A stretch of 64,000 nt of DNA from Janthinobacterium sp. J1-1. Its GTDB lineage: Bacteria > Pseudomonadota > Gammaproteobacteria > Burkholderiales > Burkholderiaceae_D. The translations under genes and the position numbers were made by a program. Within the stretch, counting starts at the first letter, position 1. Each line of letters starts with the position of its first letter. The notes under the pieces are model-generated. The model ran no database searches, was not told the origin of the DNA, and saw only the letters and a program-made list of their open reading frames with translations. This document shows, in pieces, positions 34,623 to 43,178 of this stretch. Where the stretch lies: the NCBI RefSeq assembly GCF_030944405.1, contig NZ_CP132339.1:3286001-3350000 (forward strand). Direction: 5' to 3'.

Positions 34623-37016
34623 TTACTCTCCGTAAGGCACCCACACATTCTTGATCTGCGTGGCGTGGCGCAGCCATACCGGGCTTTCGGCCGAGAGGGC
34701 GTCGTTCCAGTCGGTAGCCAGGCCGTAGTCGACCAGGGTGCGTTTCAGGTTGCCCGTCGACAGGCGCTCGGTGGTGGCCGACAGGGCCGCGTCGCCAAAC
34801 GTCCAGACGGCGTCGACATCGTCGTGCTCGGCCAGGGTCGGCAGCAGGGTCGCGGCCGCGCCGGTGACGATATTGATCACGCCGCCCGGCAGGTCCGAGG
34901 TTTCCAGCACCTGGTAGAAATCGGTGGCGATCAGCGCATGGCGCGAACTCGGCACGATCACCACGCGGTTGCCCATCGCCAGCAATGGCGCGACCAGGCT
35001 GACAAAGGCCAGCAATGGCGACTCGTCCGGGCAGACCACGCCCACCACGCCGATCGGTTCGACCATGGCCAGTGCCACGCCGCGCATCGGCGGCACGTGC
35101 ACCGCGCCTTCGTATTTGTCGGCCCAGGCGCCATACGCGAACAGGCGGCTGATCGATTGCTCGACTTCGTTGCTGGCCGCGTCCGCGCTGACGCCGGTCA
35201 GTTCGACCAGGCGCGCGGCAAATTCTTCGGCGCGTGCCGACAGGTTCTCGGCCAGGTAATACAAGGCTTGCGCGCGGCGGTGCGGCGTGGTGGCCGACCA
35301 CGATGCGGCGGCGTGGGCGGCGGCGACGGCGTTGCGGATATCCTTGCGGTTACCCAGGCCCACTTCGCCGGCCAGCTTGCCGTTGGCGCCGAACACGCCC
35401 AGGGATTGCTCGCCGTCGGAACGGGCCTGCTTGCCGCCGACGAACAGCTTGGCGGTGCGGTCGACCAGCGGCAAACGTGCCGCTGCGGCCACGCTGTCAA
35501 CGATGGCGGCCACCGGTTTCACGGCTGCGCTGCGCGCCACGCGCCTGGCCCAGGCACGCGGCTTCAGGTATTCATAGCAGCCTTCGCGGCCGCCTTCACG
35601 GCCGAAGCCCGATTCGCGCACGCCGCCAAAACCGACGCCGGCGTCGAACAGGTTGGTCGAATTGATCCACACCACACCGGCCTTCAGGGCAGGGGCCACG
35701 GCCAGCGCCAGGCCGATGGTTTCGCTCCACACGCTGGCGGCCAGGCCGTAGCGCGAGTTGTTGGCGATCGTCAGTGCTTCATCGTGGGTGCGGAAGGTCA
35801 TCGCGACCAGTACCGGTCCGAAGATCTCTTCGCTGGCCACGGTGCTGGCCGGATGCACATTGGTCAGCAGGGTAGGCGGGAAGTAGCTGCCGCCCACCGG
35901 CATCGAGATATCGGGCTGGTAGCAGGTGGCGCCTTCCTTGACGCCGATCTCGACCAGTTTGCGCACGCGTTCATGCTGCGACGGCGCGATCAGCGAGCCG
36001 ATGTCGATGGTTTTATCCAGCGGCGTGCCGGCGCGCAGCTTGCCCATGCGGCGTTTCAGGCGCGCATAGAAGTCCTGCGCGATGCCTTCCTGTACCAGCA
36101 GGCGGGCGCCGGCGCAGCAGACCTGGCCCTGGTTGAACCAGATGGCGTCGACCACGCCTTCGATGGCGGCGTCGATATCGGCGTCGTCAAACACGATGAA
36201 CGGCGACTTGCCGCCCAGTTCCAGGGTCAGCGACTTGCCGCTGCCGGCGGTTTTTTCGCGGATCAGACGGCCGACGTCGGTCGAGCCGGTAAACGCGATC
36301 TTGTTGACATCCGGGTGCGCCACGATGGCAGCGCCCGTGGCGCCGTCGCCGGTGACCACGTTCAGCACGCCGGCGGGCAGGCCCGCCTGGGCGGCCAGTT
36401 CGGCGAACAGCAGGGCCGACAATGGCGTGAATTCGGCCGGTTTGAGTACCACGGTATTGCCGAGCGCCAGCGCCGGGGCGATTTTCCACGCCAGCATCAG
36501 CAGCGGAAAGTTCCACGGCACGATCTGGCCGATCACGCCGACCGGCACCTGGTCGGCGAATTCGCGTTCCTGCAGTTGCGCCCAGCCGGCATGGTGATAG
36601 AAGTGGCGGGCCACCAGCGGCACGTCGATATCGCGCGTTTCGCGGATTGGCTTGCCGTTGTCGAGGGCTTCGACGACGGCGAACAGGCGGGCGTGGCGTT
36701 GCACCATGCGCGCCAGGGCGTACAGGTGGCGGGCGCGGGCATGGCCGCCGATGGCGAACCAGTTTTCCTGGGCGGCGCGCGCGGCGGCGACCGCAGAGTC
36801 CACGTCGGCTTGCGTGCCTTGCGCGATGCGCGCCAGCGGCTTGCCGGTGGCCGGTTCATTGGTATCGAACAGCGAGCCTGCGCTGGCGGCGGTGAATGCG
36901 CCATTGATGAAATGGCCGAAGCCGTCGCTGTGGCGCGCCAGCCAGGCGCGCGCGTCGGTGTCGCTTTCAGGGGCAGGGCCGTAGTCCATGGTGTCGAAGT
37001 AGTGTGAAACGCTCAT
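34623..37016 (-). CDS. ALDH16-type aldehyde dehydrogenase with catalytic and pseudo-catalytic domains
   Basis: The start at 37016 gives 797 residues, double the usual aldehyde dehydrogenase. Residues 1 to about 490 form a complete catalytic domain with IVPWNFPLLM, LELGGKSPF and NQGQVCCAG (Cys300). The rest repeats the fold (VEPIGVVGVVCPDESPLLAF) but has no GQVC motif. This matches the ALDH16 family, whose bacterial members keep the N-terminal active site and use the second domain structurally. Five bases downstream of deoC, it probably oxidises the acetaldehyde released by DeoC to acetate. Confidence 0.88.
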   Translation of the reverse strand: MSVSHYFDTMDYGPAPESDTDARAWLARHSDGFGHFINGAFTAASAGSLFDTNEPATGKPLARIAQGTQADVDSAVAAARAAQENWFAIGGHARARHLYALARMVQRHARLFAVVEALDNGKPIRETRDIDVPLVARHFYHHAGWAQLQEREFADQVPVGVIGQIVPWNFPLLMLAWKIAPALALGNTVVLKPAEFTPLSALLFAELAAQAGLPAGVLNVVTGDGATGAAIVAHPDVNKIAFTGSTDVGRLIREKTAGSGKSLTLELGGKSPFIVFDDADIDAAIEGVVDAIWFNQGQVCCAGARLLVQEGIAQDFYARLKRRMGKLRAGTPLDKTIDIGSLIAPSQHERVRKLVEIGVKEGATCYQPDISMPVGGSYFPPTLLTNVHPASTVASEEIFGPVLVAMTFRTHDEALTIANNSRYGLAASVWSETIGLALAVAPALKAGVVWINSTNLFDAGVGFGGVRESGFGREGGREGCYEYLKPRAWARRVARSAAVKPVAAIVDSVAAAARLPLVDRTAKLFVGGKQARSDGEQSLGVFGANGKLAGEVGLGNRKDIRNAVAAAHAAASWSATTPHRRAQALYYLAENLSARAEEFAARLVELTGVSADAASNEVEQSISRLFAYGAWADKYEGAVHVPPMRGVALAMVEPIGVVGVVCPDESPLLAFVSLVAPLLAMGNRVVIVPSSRHALIATDFYQVLETSDLPGGVINIVTGAAATLLPTLAEHDDVDAVWTFGDAALSATTERLSTGNLKRTLVDYGLATDWNDALSAESPVWLRHATQIKNVWVPYGE

Positions 37017-37021
37017 ATGAA

Positions 37022-38101
37022 TTATCCGATCGCGTGGCGGTGGAAAGCCGAGTAACGGCCGGTAACGTGGTGTTCGAGCTGGCGTTCGATATCGGCCAGC
37101 AAGGAGGAGGCGCCGATGCGGAACAGGTCCGGCTCCAGCCACTCGCGTCCCAGTTCTTCCTTCATCAGGATCTGGTAGTTGAGGATGTCCTTGGCGGCGG
37201 AGACGCCGCCGGCCGGCTTGTAGCCCACCTTGTAGCCGGTACGCTCTTGGTAGTCGCGGATCATGCGCAGCATGATCAGGCTTACCAGCAGGGTGGCGTT
37301 GGTCGCTTCCTTGCCGGTCGAGGTCTTGATGAAATCGGCGCCGGCCATCATGCAGATCATCGAGGCCTTGGCCACGTTGCGCATGGTTTTCAGTTCGCCG
37401 GTGGCCAGGATGGCTTTCACGTGCGCGTCGCCGCAGGCTTCGCGGAAGTCGCGCATCTCGGCATACAGCGCTTTCCAGTTACCGGTCAGCACGTGTTCGC
37501 GGGTGATGACGATATCGATCTCGGAGGCGCCATCGCGCACCGACGCTTCGATTTCCTTCAGCTTCAGGTCGTGCGGTATCAGGCCGGCGGGGAAGCCGGT
37601 CGATACGGCGGGCACCGGAATGCCGCTGCCGTCCAGCGCTTCGACGGCGGTCGCCACGTAGCGGTGATACACGCAGATGGCGCCCGTGTGCAGCTGGCGG
37701 TCGCCAAAGCCGATCGCGTCGAGCAGGTCCTGGCGCACCGGCGTGATGGCCTTGGCGCACAGGCGCTTGACGCGTTCGGTGGTGTCGTCTCCGGACAGGG
37801 TGGTCAGGTCGATGCAGCTGATGGCTTTCAGCAGCCAGCCGGCCTGCGCGTCTTTCTTGACGGAGCGGCGGCCGGGCAGGGTGGCGATGCGGCGTTCGGC
37901 GGCCGACAGGTTGACGCGGATGTCGTCGAACCAGCTGCTGTCGAAAGGCACGCCGGGATTGCGCGCATGGCCGTGGGTGCCGGCCGGCACGATCGCTGGC
38001 GTACTGGCCGGGACGATCACTGGTGCCGCTGCAGCTTTGGCGGCTTCTGTGCGGGCGCCGGCTGCCGGAGCGACGCGCGGTGATTTGGAGGTAGTTGTCA
38101 T
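37022..38101 (-). CDS. deoC: Deoxyribose-phosphate aldolase, long form
   Basis: The 359-residue enzyme splits 2-deoxyribose-5-phosphate into acetaldehyde and glyceraldehyde-3-phosphate. The Schiff-base Lys lies in FIKTSTGK (K259), with the second conserved Lys in GYKPAGGV. An Ala/Pro-rich N-terminal tail of about 45 residues precedes the conserved part, and the whole resembles the long DERA class rather than the 250-residue E. coli enzyme. It is the first gene after the divergent deoR and its operator. Confidence 0.93.
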   Translation of the reverse strand: MTTTSKSPRVAPAAGARTEAAKAAAAPVIVPASTPAIVPAGTHGHARNPGVPFDSSWFDDIRVNLSAAERRIATLPGRRSVKKDAQAGWLLKAISCIDLTTLSGDDTTERVKRLCAKAITPVRQDLLDAIGFGDRQLHTGAICVYHRYVATAVEALDGSGIPVPAVSTGFPAGLIPHDLKLKEIEASVRDGASEIDIVITREHVLTGNWKALYAEMRDFREACGDAHVKAILATGELKTMRNVAKASMICMMAGADFIKTSTGKEATNATLLVSLIMLRMIRDYQERTGYKVGYKPAGGVSAAKDILNYQILMKEELGREWLEPDLFRIGASSLLADIERQLEHHVTGRYSAFHRHAIG

Positions 38102-38251
38102 GGTTGTGGCGACGCCGCGCAGTGGTGCACAGGCCGGTCCGATTGATGGTGGGCGGTGGGCATAGCTATTAATCTCCGTGAACGCACTGGGCGCGTTTCA
38201 TTATTGTTACGGTGGTTGGGCGAACTGAACATAATTCGCGCCACAGATTTA

Positions 38252-38267
38252 TGTTACGCCAATAACA
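38252..38267. promoter_or_regulatory. DeoR-type operator
   Basis: TGTTACGCCAATAACA has the same outer arms and 16-bp length as the E. coli DeoR operator TGTTAGAATTCTAACA (TGTTA-N6-TAACA). It lies in the gap between deoR and deoC. Additional half-sites of the form AATAACA are visible near 38290 and, inverted, near 38209, so cooperative binding is possible. Confidence 0.75.
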
Positions 38268-38357
38268 TTTAGTTGTGCAACCACTTTTTTCTAATAACAT
38301 GAAGAATAGTTGCTGATACAATCCGCACTCACCGTGATGACGAACGAAAGTATTACC

Positions 38358-39140
38358 ATGCGACAAACTGCAGGCGCCAAGGCGCGCCAACTGCGGCTGG
38401 AACGGATGCAGGCCCTGGTCAAGAGCTCGGGCCCCGCACTGTTGAGCCGGGTTGCCGAATTGCTGGGCGTGACCGAAATGACCATCCGCCGCGACCTGGC
38501 GGCATCCGACTGCGCGCTGTCCTGTCTCGGTGGATATGTTCTGGAAGCAACATTGCCGGCAGCGGGAGAAAAATATGTGCTGGCCGAAGAGCTGGACCAG
38601 CATACCGTGCGCAAGCGCCTGGCCTGCCAGCGCGCCGCCACCTTTGTCGAGGACGGCGACATGCTGTTCATCGACTGCGGCACCACGATGGTCCACTTCG
38701 CGTCAGCCTTGCCGGCCGATATCGCCCTGACCGTGGTGTGTTACTCCATGAACATTGCCGACATCCTCAGCAAGCGCCCCAACACGCAGCTGATCCTGCT
38801 CGGTGGCCTGTACCAGCCATCCTCGGCGACGTTTTATTCGGAAGAGGCGGTGCAGTACCTGGGCCGGCTGGGCGTCAACAAGGCCTTTATTTCGGCCGGC
38901 GGCGCCGACCCGGTGCGCGGCGTCAGCTGTTCCAATTTTCATGAGGTCGCCATCAAGCAGGCCGCCATTCGCAGCGCCAGCGAGCGTTTCCTGGTGGTCG
39001 ACGAGAGCAAGCTGGGCAGGGTGCGTACGGCGTTTTTCAGTCCGCTCGACGTGTTTTCGAAAATCGTCGTCGGCGGCGAACCGGAGCCGGTGCTGCGCGG
39101 CCAGTTCCAGGGCTGGCCGCTGGAGATCGCGGCAGCGTAG
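38358..39140 (+). CDS. deoR: DeoR repressor
   Basis: From the chosen ATG the protein is 260 residues and lines up with E. coli DeoR over most of its length: helix-turn-helix AELLGVTEMTIRRDL, then LGGYVLE, FIDCGTTMVHF (phosphosugar-binding), VVCYSMNIADILS and VVDESKLGRVR. Upstream ATGs at 38310 and 38337 are less likely because they lack ribosome sites. E. coli DeoR responds to deoxyribose-5-phosphate, in line with the divergent deoC operon. It probably also represses itself through the operator at 38252. Confidence 0.88.
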   Translation: MRQTAGAKARQLRLERMQALVKSSGPALLSRVAELLGVTEMTIRRDLAASDCALSCLGGYVLEATLPAAGEKYVLAEELDQHTVRKRLACQRAATFVEDGDMLFIDCGTTMVHFASALPADIALTVVCYSMNIADILSKRPNTQLILLGGLYQPSSATFYSEEAVQYLGRLGVNKAFISAGGADPVRGVSCSNFHEVAIKQAAIRSASERFLVVDESKLGRVRTAFFSPLDVFSKIVVGGEPEPVLRGQFQGWPLEIAAA

Positions 39141-39265
39141 ACGGCTGGCAAAGCCGCGTTGTTTGTTTGCTACCATGCAAAAGAGATTCCATTACGTCAA
39201 GCTGGCGACAGTGTTACCATCAGGTCGATGGCGGGCATGGCGCCACGCAGCGCAAGAAGGCAAGC

Positions 39266-39991
39266 ATGAAGCAACGATCAATCGCATGGCTGTTCGCCGC
39301 CGCATTCGCCGCCGCGCTGGCGCCCGGCATGGCGGCGGCGCAAATGCTGCGCATGGTCAGCGAATTCCTGCCGCCGTCGAGCATGATGGAAAATAATGTC
39401 GTCGTCGGCCGCGAAACGGCCAAGGTGCGCGACCTGCTGGCGCGCGCCGGCATCCCCTATACCATCGAATTGCTGCCCTGGAAGCGCGCCTATGCGCAAG
39501 CCTTGCGCGAGGCCGACACCTGTGTCTACTCCACCACCCGCACGCCCGAGCGCGAAGCGTTGTTTCGCTGGATCGGCCCGCTGAACGAGGCGGAATGGGT
39601 GTTGTACGGGCTGGCCAGCCGCCATTTCAGCTTGCGTAGCCTGGACGATGCGCGCGGCCTCGTGATCGGCACCGTGCTGGGCGATGCGCGCGATGAATAT
39701 CTGCGTTTGCGCGGGCTGGAAGTGGCGCCCGTCACGCAGGAATGGCTCAATCCGCAAAAGCTGCTGCTGGGCCGCATTGACCTGTGGGCGGTCGGCATGG
39801 CGGTCGGCAGCCGGCCATTCGCCGGCAAGGAGTGGGAAGGGATGGTGGTGCCGCTCCTGACTTTCAACCGCGTGCAGACTTACCTTGCCTGCAACAGGCA
39901 ACTGCCGGAAAGCCAATACGCCGCCATGCAGCGCGCCGTGACGGCCATGCGCCGCGACGGCGCCATGGCGCGCCACGATCTACTCAAGTAA
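39266..39991 (+). CDS. Periplasmic solute-binding protein, family 3-like
   Basis: The 241-residue protein has a signal peptide (cut after about GMAAAQ) and resembles orphan periplasmic binding proteins of the SBP_bac_3 type: MVSEFLPPSSMMENNVVVG at the start, LPWKRAYAQALREADTCVYS in the first lobe, and GRIDLWAVGMAVG in the second. No transporter genes adjoin it. Such orphans often feed amino-acid uptake or act as sensors. The start is supported by AAGAAGG. Confidence 0.8.
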   Translation: MKQRSIAWLFAAAFAAALAPGMAAAQMLRMVSEFLPPSSMMENNVVVGRETAKVRDLLARAGIPYTIELLPWKRAYAQALREADTCVYSTTRTPEREALFRWIGPLNEAEWVLYGLASRHFSLRSLDDARGLVIGTVLGDARDEYLRLRGLEVAPVTQEWLNPQKLLLGRIDLWAVGMAVGSRPFAGKEWEGMVVPLLTFNRVQTYLACNRQLPESQYAAMQRAVTAMRRDGAMARHDLLK

Positions 39992-40004
39992 GCCGCTCAA
40001 TTCA

Positions 40005-40742
40005 TCAATCCTGCCACACGCGCACGCAATTGCGGCCGTCGCGCTTGGCCTGGTACAGCGCCTGGTCGGCATGGCTGTAGGCGTTTTCAAAGGCGGTGCC
40101 GGCGCGGTTCCAGCTGACACCGACGCTGACGGTGACCGGGCGCGTGATGGGCGCCGCCTGGCGCCGGGCGGCGATGGCGTCGCAAATGCGCTGCGCCACC
40201 TGCTGCGCTTCCTCGCGCGAGGAGGTGGGCCAGACCACCGAAAATTCTTCGCCGCCGACCCTGCCGATCGGCGTGTCCTGTCCCAGCAGGTCCTGCAGGG
40301 AGTCGACCACGGCGCGGATCACGCCATCGCCGGCCGGGTGGCCGAAGTCGTCGTTAACTTGCTTGAACAGGTCGATGTCGAGCACGATCAGCGCCATGTC
40401 GCCTTGCGCCAGGCAGCTTGACGCCTGTTCGATCACGGCGCCGCGGTTGAGCGCGCCGGTCAGCGGATCGTGGGTGGCGCGGTATTCCAGCTGGCCGGCC
40501 AGCGCCTGCAGTTCACGGTTGAGCACATGCATGTCGCGTTCGGCGCGGTCGCTGCGGCGGATCAGGCGCCGCGTCTCGCGCATCAGGCGCTCGTAATGGA
40601 CGATCAGCTCACCGAGCATGCGGCGCTGCTCGTCGCCGCTGGCGCCATCGTCGGCGTGCAGCTGGCGCGCGGCCGCCAGGGCCGCCGCCTCCTCGGTAAA
40701 CAGATCGGGTTCCATACCCGAGCCGGACATCTGCGCGCCCAT
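40005..40742 (-). CDS. siaD: Diguanylate cyclase, SiaD-like
   Basis: The 245-residue protein has an N-terminal helical, probably coiled-coil part (about residues 20-85) and a GGDEF domain with an intact RVGGEEF active site. There is no RxxD inhibitory site five residues before it. It has no membrane segment. It lies last in a four-gene unit matching siaABCD of Pseudomonas aeruginosa, where unphosphorylated SiaC binds and activates SiaD to make c-di-GMP. The gene symbol follows that order. Confidence 0.85.
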   Translation of the reverse strand: MGAQMSGSGMEPDLFTEEAAALAAARQLHADDGASGDEQRRMLGELIVHYERLMRETRRLIRRSDRAERDMHVLNRELQALAGQLEYRATHDPLTGALNRGAVIEQASSCLAQGDMALIVLDIDLFKQVNDDFGHPAGDGVIRAVVDSLQDLLGQDTPIGRVGGEEFSVVWPTSSREEAQQVAQRICDAIAARRQAAPITRPVTVSVGVSWNRAGTAFENAYSHADQALYQAKRDGRNCVRVWQD

Positions 40743-40745
40743 GTG

Positions 40746-41150
40746 CTAGCCGCCCACGGCGTGGTCGTGGAAGTCCAGCGCCGTGAAGTCCTGCTGCAGT
40801 TCCTGGCCGAATTCCAGGATGGTGTCGTCGTCTTCGTCGTGGTACCAGTTCAGGCGCACGCGGTTGCCGTCGATGGCCGCCTGGTTCAGGATGTCGAACA
40901 GGGTGAACAGCATCTTGGTGCTGGAGCTGTTGAAGTAGGCCAGCGAGACGTGCACGGTAATCTGCGCGTCGTGGCAGGTCTCGCAGTAGTTGCGCACGGC
41001 GGCGTTCAGCGGGCCGTAAAAGGCGGCCGCGTTTTCGGGATACGACTCACCCTTGATCGACAGGGTGTGCTGTTCGAAGCGGAAATCGATTTCGGGCGAA
41101 CTCGGCGTCGCGGCGAGGAACAACGGTGGCAAAGGGGACGGTGATTGCAT
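40746..41150 (-). CDS. siaC: SiaC family regulatory phosphoprotein
   Basis: This 134-residue protein has the DUF1987/SiaC signature: IDFRFEQHTLSIKGESYPEN, then VHVSLAYFNSSSTKMLFTLF, whose Thr/Ser is the phosphorylation site in SiaC. It is predicted to be switched by the SiaB kinase and SiaA phosphatase and to activate the cyclase next to it. An AGGAAAG site precedes the ATG, and three bases separate its stop from siaD. Confidence 0.9.
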   Translation of the reverse strand: MQSPSPLPPLFLAATPSSPEIDFRFEQHTLSIKGESYPENAAAFYGPLNAAVRNYCETCHDAQITVHVSLAYFNSSSTKMLFTLFDILNQAAIDGNRVRLNWYHDEDDDTILEFGQELQQDFTALDFHDHAVGG

Positions 41151-41172
41151 ATGCTTTCCTGGGTCGGCTCTT

Positions 41173-41730
41173 TCAGATGATGGCTTTGATGCAGAAGATG
41201 GTGCTGCCCGGTTCCTGCGGGTCCTGGGCGAATTCGAATTCCAGCGGTTCGCTGGCGTCGCGCGCCAGGGTCAGGAAACCCAGGCCGGCACCCTTGCTGT
41301 CGGCCGGCGCTTCCTCGCGCAGGGCCTTCTTGTAGGCCAGGCGGATTTCTTCCATCGTCATCGTGTGCAGCGGTTCGAGCCGGCTGCGGATCTGCGCCAC
41401 GTTTTCGGTCGAGACGGGATTGGCGCACAACAGGAAAAAGCTGTCGCCGCGGGTGCCGATGCAGAACGAGCCGCGCCGCATCTGCTGGTCCAGCTGGGCG
41501 TTCGGCGTCAGGCTGTCGGACGAATAATGCATGACGTTCTGCGACATTTCGATAAACGAGGAAAAGATGCGCCGGCGCGTCGGGCCGGCCGCGCCGGCCG
41601 TGTCCAGGCGCGCCTTGATGGTCTCGGAAATGGCGCTGACCACGTGCTGTGAAAAGTAGCCAGTGTAGAAAAAGATGATATTGCGCTTGCGCGCCACATC
41701 CCAAAACTCGTTGAATTCTTGATACAGCAC
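41173..41730 (-). CDS. siaB: SiaB family protein kinase
   Basis: The 185-residue protein begins at a GTG with AGGAG upstream. It matches the SiaB family (DUF6272): YQEFNEFWDVARKRNIIFF, FIEMSQNVMHYS containing the GHKL-type Asn, and KGAGLGFLTLARDA as the glycine-rich lid. It would phosphorylate SiaC and so switch off the cyclase. Confidence 0.88.
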   Translation of the reverse strand: MLYQEFNEFWDVARKRNIIFFYTGYFSQHVVSAISETIKARLDTAGAAGPTRRRIFSSFIEMSQNVMHYSSDSLTPNAQLDQQMRRGSFCIGTRGDSFFLLCANPVSTENVAQIRSRLEPLHTMTMEEIRLAYKKALREEAPADSKGAGLGFLTLARDASEPLEFEFAQDPQEPGSTIFCIKAII

Positions 41731-41785
41731 GTCAGTGCTCCTGGAGGGTGATCGCTGCGTTGAGTGAAAGTGAAAGCGCCGCCGG

Positions 41786-43021
41786 CTACAGGCGGAAACA
41801 GAAAAAGGTCAGGTCGTCGCGCCGCGGCTGCGCGCCTTGCCACGCGCCGAAGTCGTGCAGCAGCGCCGCCGCCACCTCGCCGGCCGGCGCGGCGCGGCGC
41901 GCCAGCAGCTGCTCGCGCATGCGCCGCTTGCCGTAGGCGATGTCGCGCGCGCCGCCGATCTGGTCGAGCAGGCCGTCGGTGGTGAGGAACAGCAGGCTGC
42001 CCGGTGCCACCGCGAGCACGTGGTTTTGCCAGGCGTGGCCCACCGGCGTATCGACATAGCCGACGCCCATGCGCGCGCCGTCCAGGCATTGCACCTCGTC
42101 CTGGCCCGGCGCCACCAGGTATAGCGACTGTTTCGCGCCGGCGAAATGCAGTTCGCCGCTGGCCGCGTCGTAGCACAGGAACGCGCAATCCATGCCGTCG
42201 TTCGAACCGGCGCCATGGCTGCCATCCGGCGTGGCGTCGTCCTGGCCCAGCAAGGTCTTGATGGCGCGGCTGACGGCGCCGATCAGGGCGGCCGGATCAT
42301 GCGGACCCAGGTCGCGCAGCGCCTGGCTCAGGGCCGAGGAAGCGATCAGGGTCATGAAGGCGCCCGGCACGCCGTGGCCGGTGCAGTCGGCCAGCGCCGC
42401 GAACCAGCCGCCCGCATGGCGTTCGAACAGGTAGAAGTCGCCACCGACGACGTCGCGCGGCTGCCATTCCAGGTGGGCGTCCGGCAGCGCCGCGCGCAGC
42501 TCGGCCGAGGACGAGCGCAGCAGGGCGCGCTGGATCACGCTGGCGTAATCGATGCTGTGCATGATCTGGCGGTTTTTTTCGGCCTGCAGGGTGGCCACCA
42601 CGTTCATCAGTTGCAGGCCAAAGCCGACTCCGGCCAGCACGCCGTCTTCGGTGATGATGAAGCCGTCGGCCAGCGCCTTTTCGCCCGCCTCGACGGCGCG
42701 GAAGGTCAGGTCTTCGATGCTCATGGCGGCATCGACGATCAGCGGTTCCTTGTCCATGAAGGCGATGCAGCTCTTCTTGCCATACACCTCATGATAGAAG
42801 GGCTTGGACATCTGCGACATGAAGATATTGCGGCTGATCAGGCCGATCGGGCGGTCCTGTTCGGTCACGGGCAGGCTCATCATGTCGCGCCGTTCGGTGA
42901 ACAGTTCGAGCACGGCGAAGTTGTTGGCGTCGGCCTGCACCGACTCGGTGGCGATGCACAGGTCGGCCGCAACGGAAGAGCGATAACGGGGAAGATGCAA
43001 TCGAGAGGCGTTGAACTCCAC
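41786..43021 (-). CDS. SpoIIE/PP2C phosphatase with CBS-like sensor, in the place of SiaA
   Basis: The 411-residue protein begins at a GTG. Residues 1 to about 150 look like a CBS pair (ELFTERRDMMSLPVTEQDRP, then DGFIITEDGVLAGVG). A linker helix leads to a SpoIIE-type phosphatase domain with DVVGGDFYLF, ADCTGHGVPGAFMTLIA and RRDDLTFFCF, including the metal-binding Asp residues. It fills the SiaA position, but P. aeruginosa SiaA is a membrane protein with an extracellular sensor and HAMP; this one is soluble. It probably dephosphorylates SiaC in response to an intracellular ligand. Confidence 0.82.
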   Translation of the reverse strand: MEFNASRLHLPRYRSSVAADLCIATESVQADANNFAVLELFTERRDMMSLPVTEQDRPIGLISRNIFMSQMSKPFYHEVYGKKSCIAFMDKEPLIVDAAMSIEDLTFRAVEAGEKALADGFIITEDGVLAGVGFGLQLMNVVATLQAEKNRQIMHSIDYASVIQRALLRSSSAELRAALPDAHLEWQPRDVVGGDFYLFERHAGGWFAALADCTGHGVPGAFMTLIASSALSQALRDLGPHDPAALIGAVSRAIKTLLGQDDATPDGSHGAGSNDGMDCAFLCYDAASGELHFAGAKQSLYLVAPGQDEVQCLDGARMGVGYVDTPVGHAWQNHVLAVAPGSLLFLTTDGLLDQIGGARDIAYGKRRMREQLLARRAAPAGEVAAALLHDFGAWQGAQPRRDDLTFFCFRL

Positions 43022-43111
43022 GGGCGGCTACCTTTACATGACGATCGGCACCTGCTTGCCACGGCGGCAAGGCGGCTGGCAAAAAGGCAATGTCGACATG
43101 ATAGCCGTCGA

Positions 43112-43140
43112 ATATGACAAGATGATTACCAGCTTGCCAA
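43112..43140 (-). promoter_or_regulatory. Candidate promoter of the sia-like operon
   Basis: On the minus strand TTGGCA (43140-43135), a 17-base spacer and TCATAT (43117-43112) form a sigma-70-like promoter about 90 bases before the phosphatase start. A perfect 12-bp palindrome ATATAGCTATAT (43152-43163) lies just upstream and could be a regulator site. Confidence 0.4.
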
Positions 43141-43178
43141 ACGCGTATGAAATATAGCTATATGGCAAGCCTTGTGGT

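Noticed and set aside
34665..37007. 780-codon open frame opposite the ALDH16 gene
   Set aside because: Shadow of a conserved gene; the composition is typical of reverse-strand translation of GC-rich codons.
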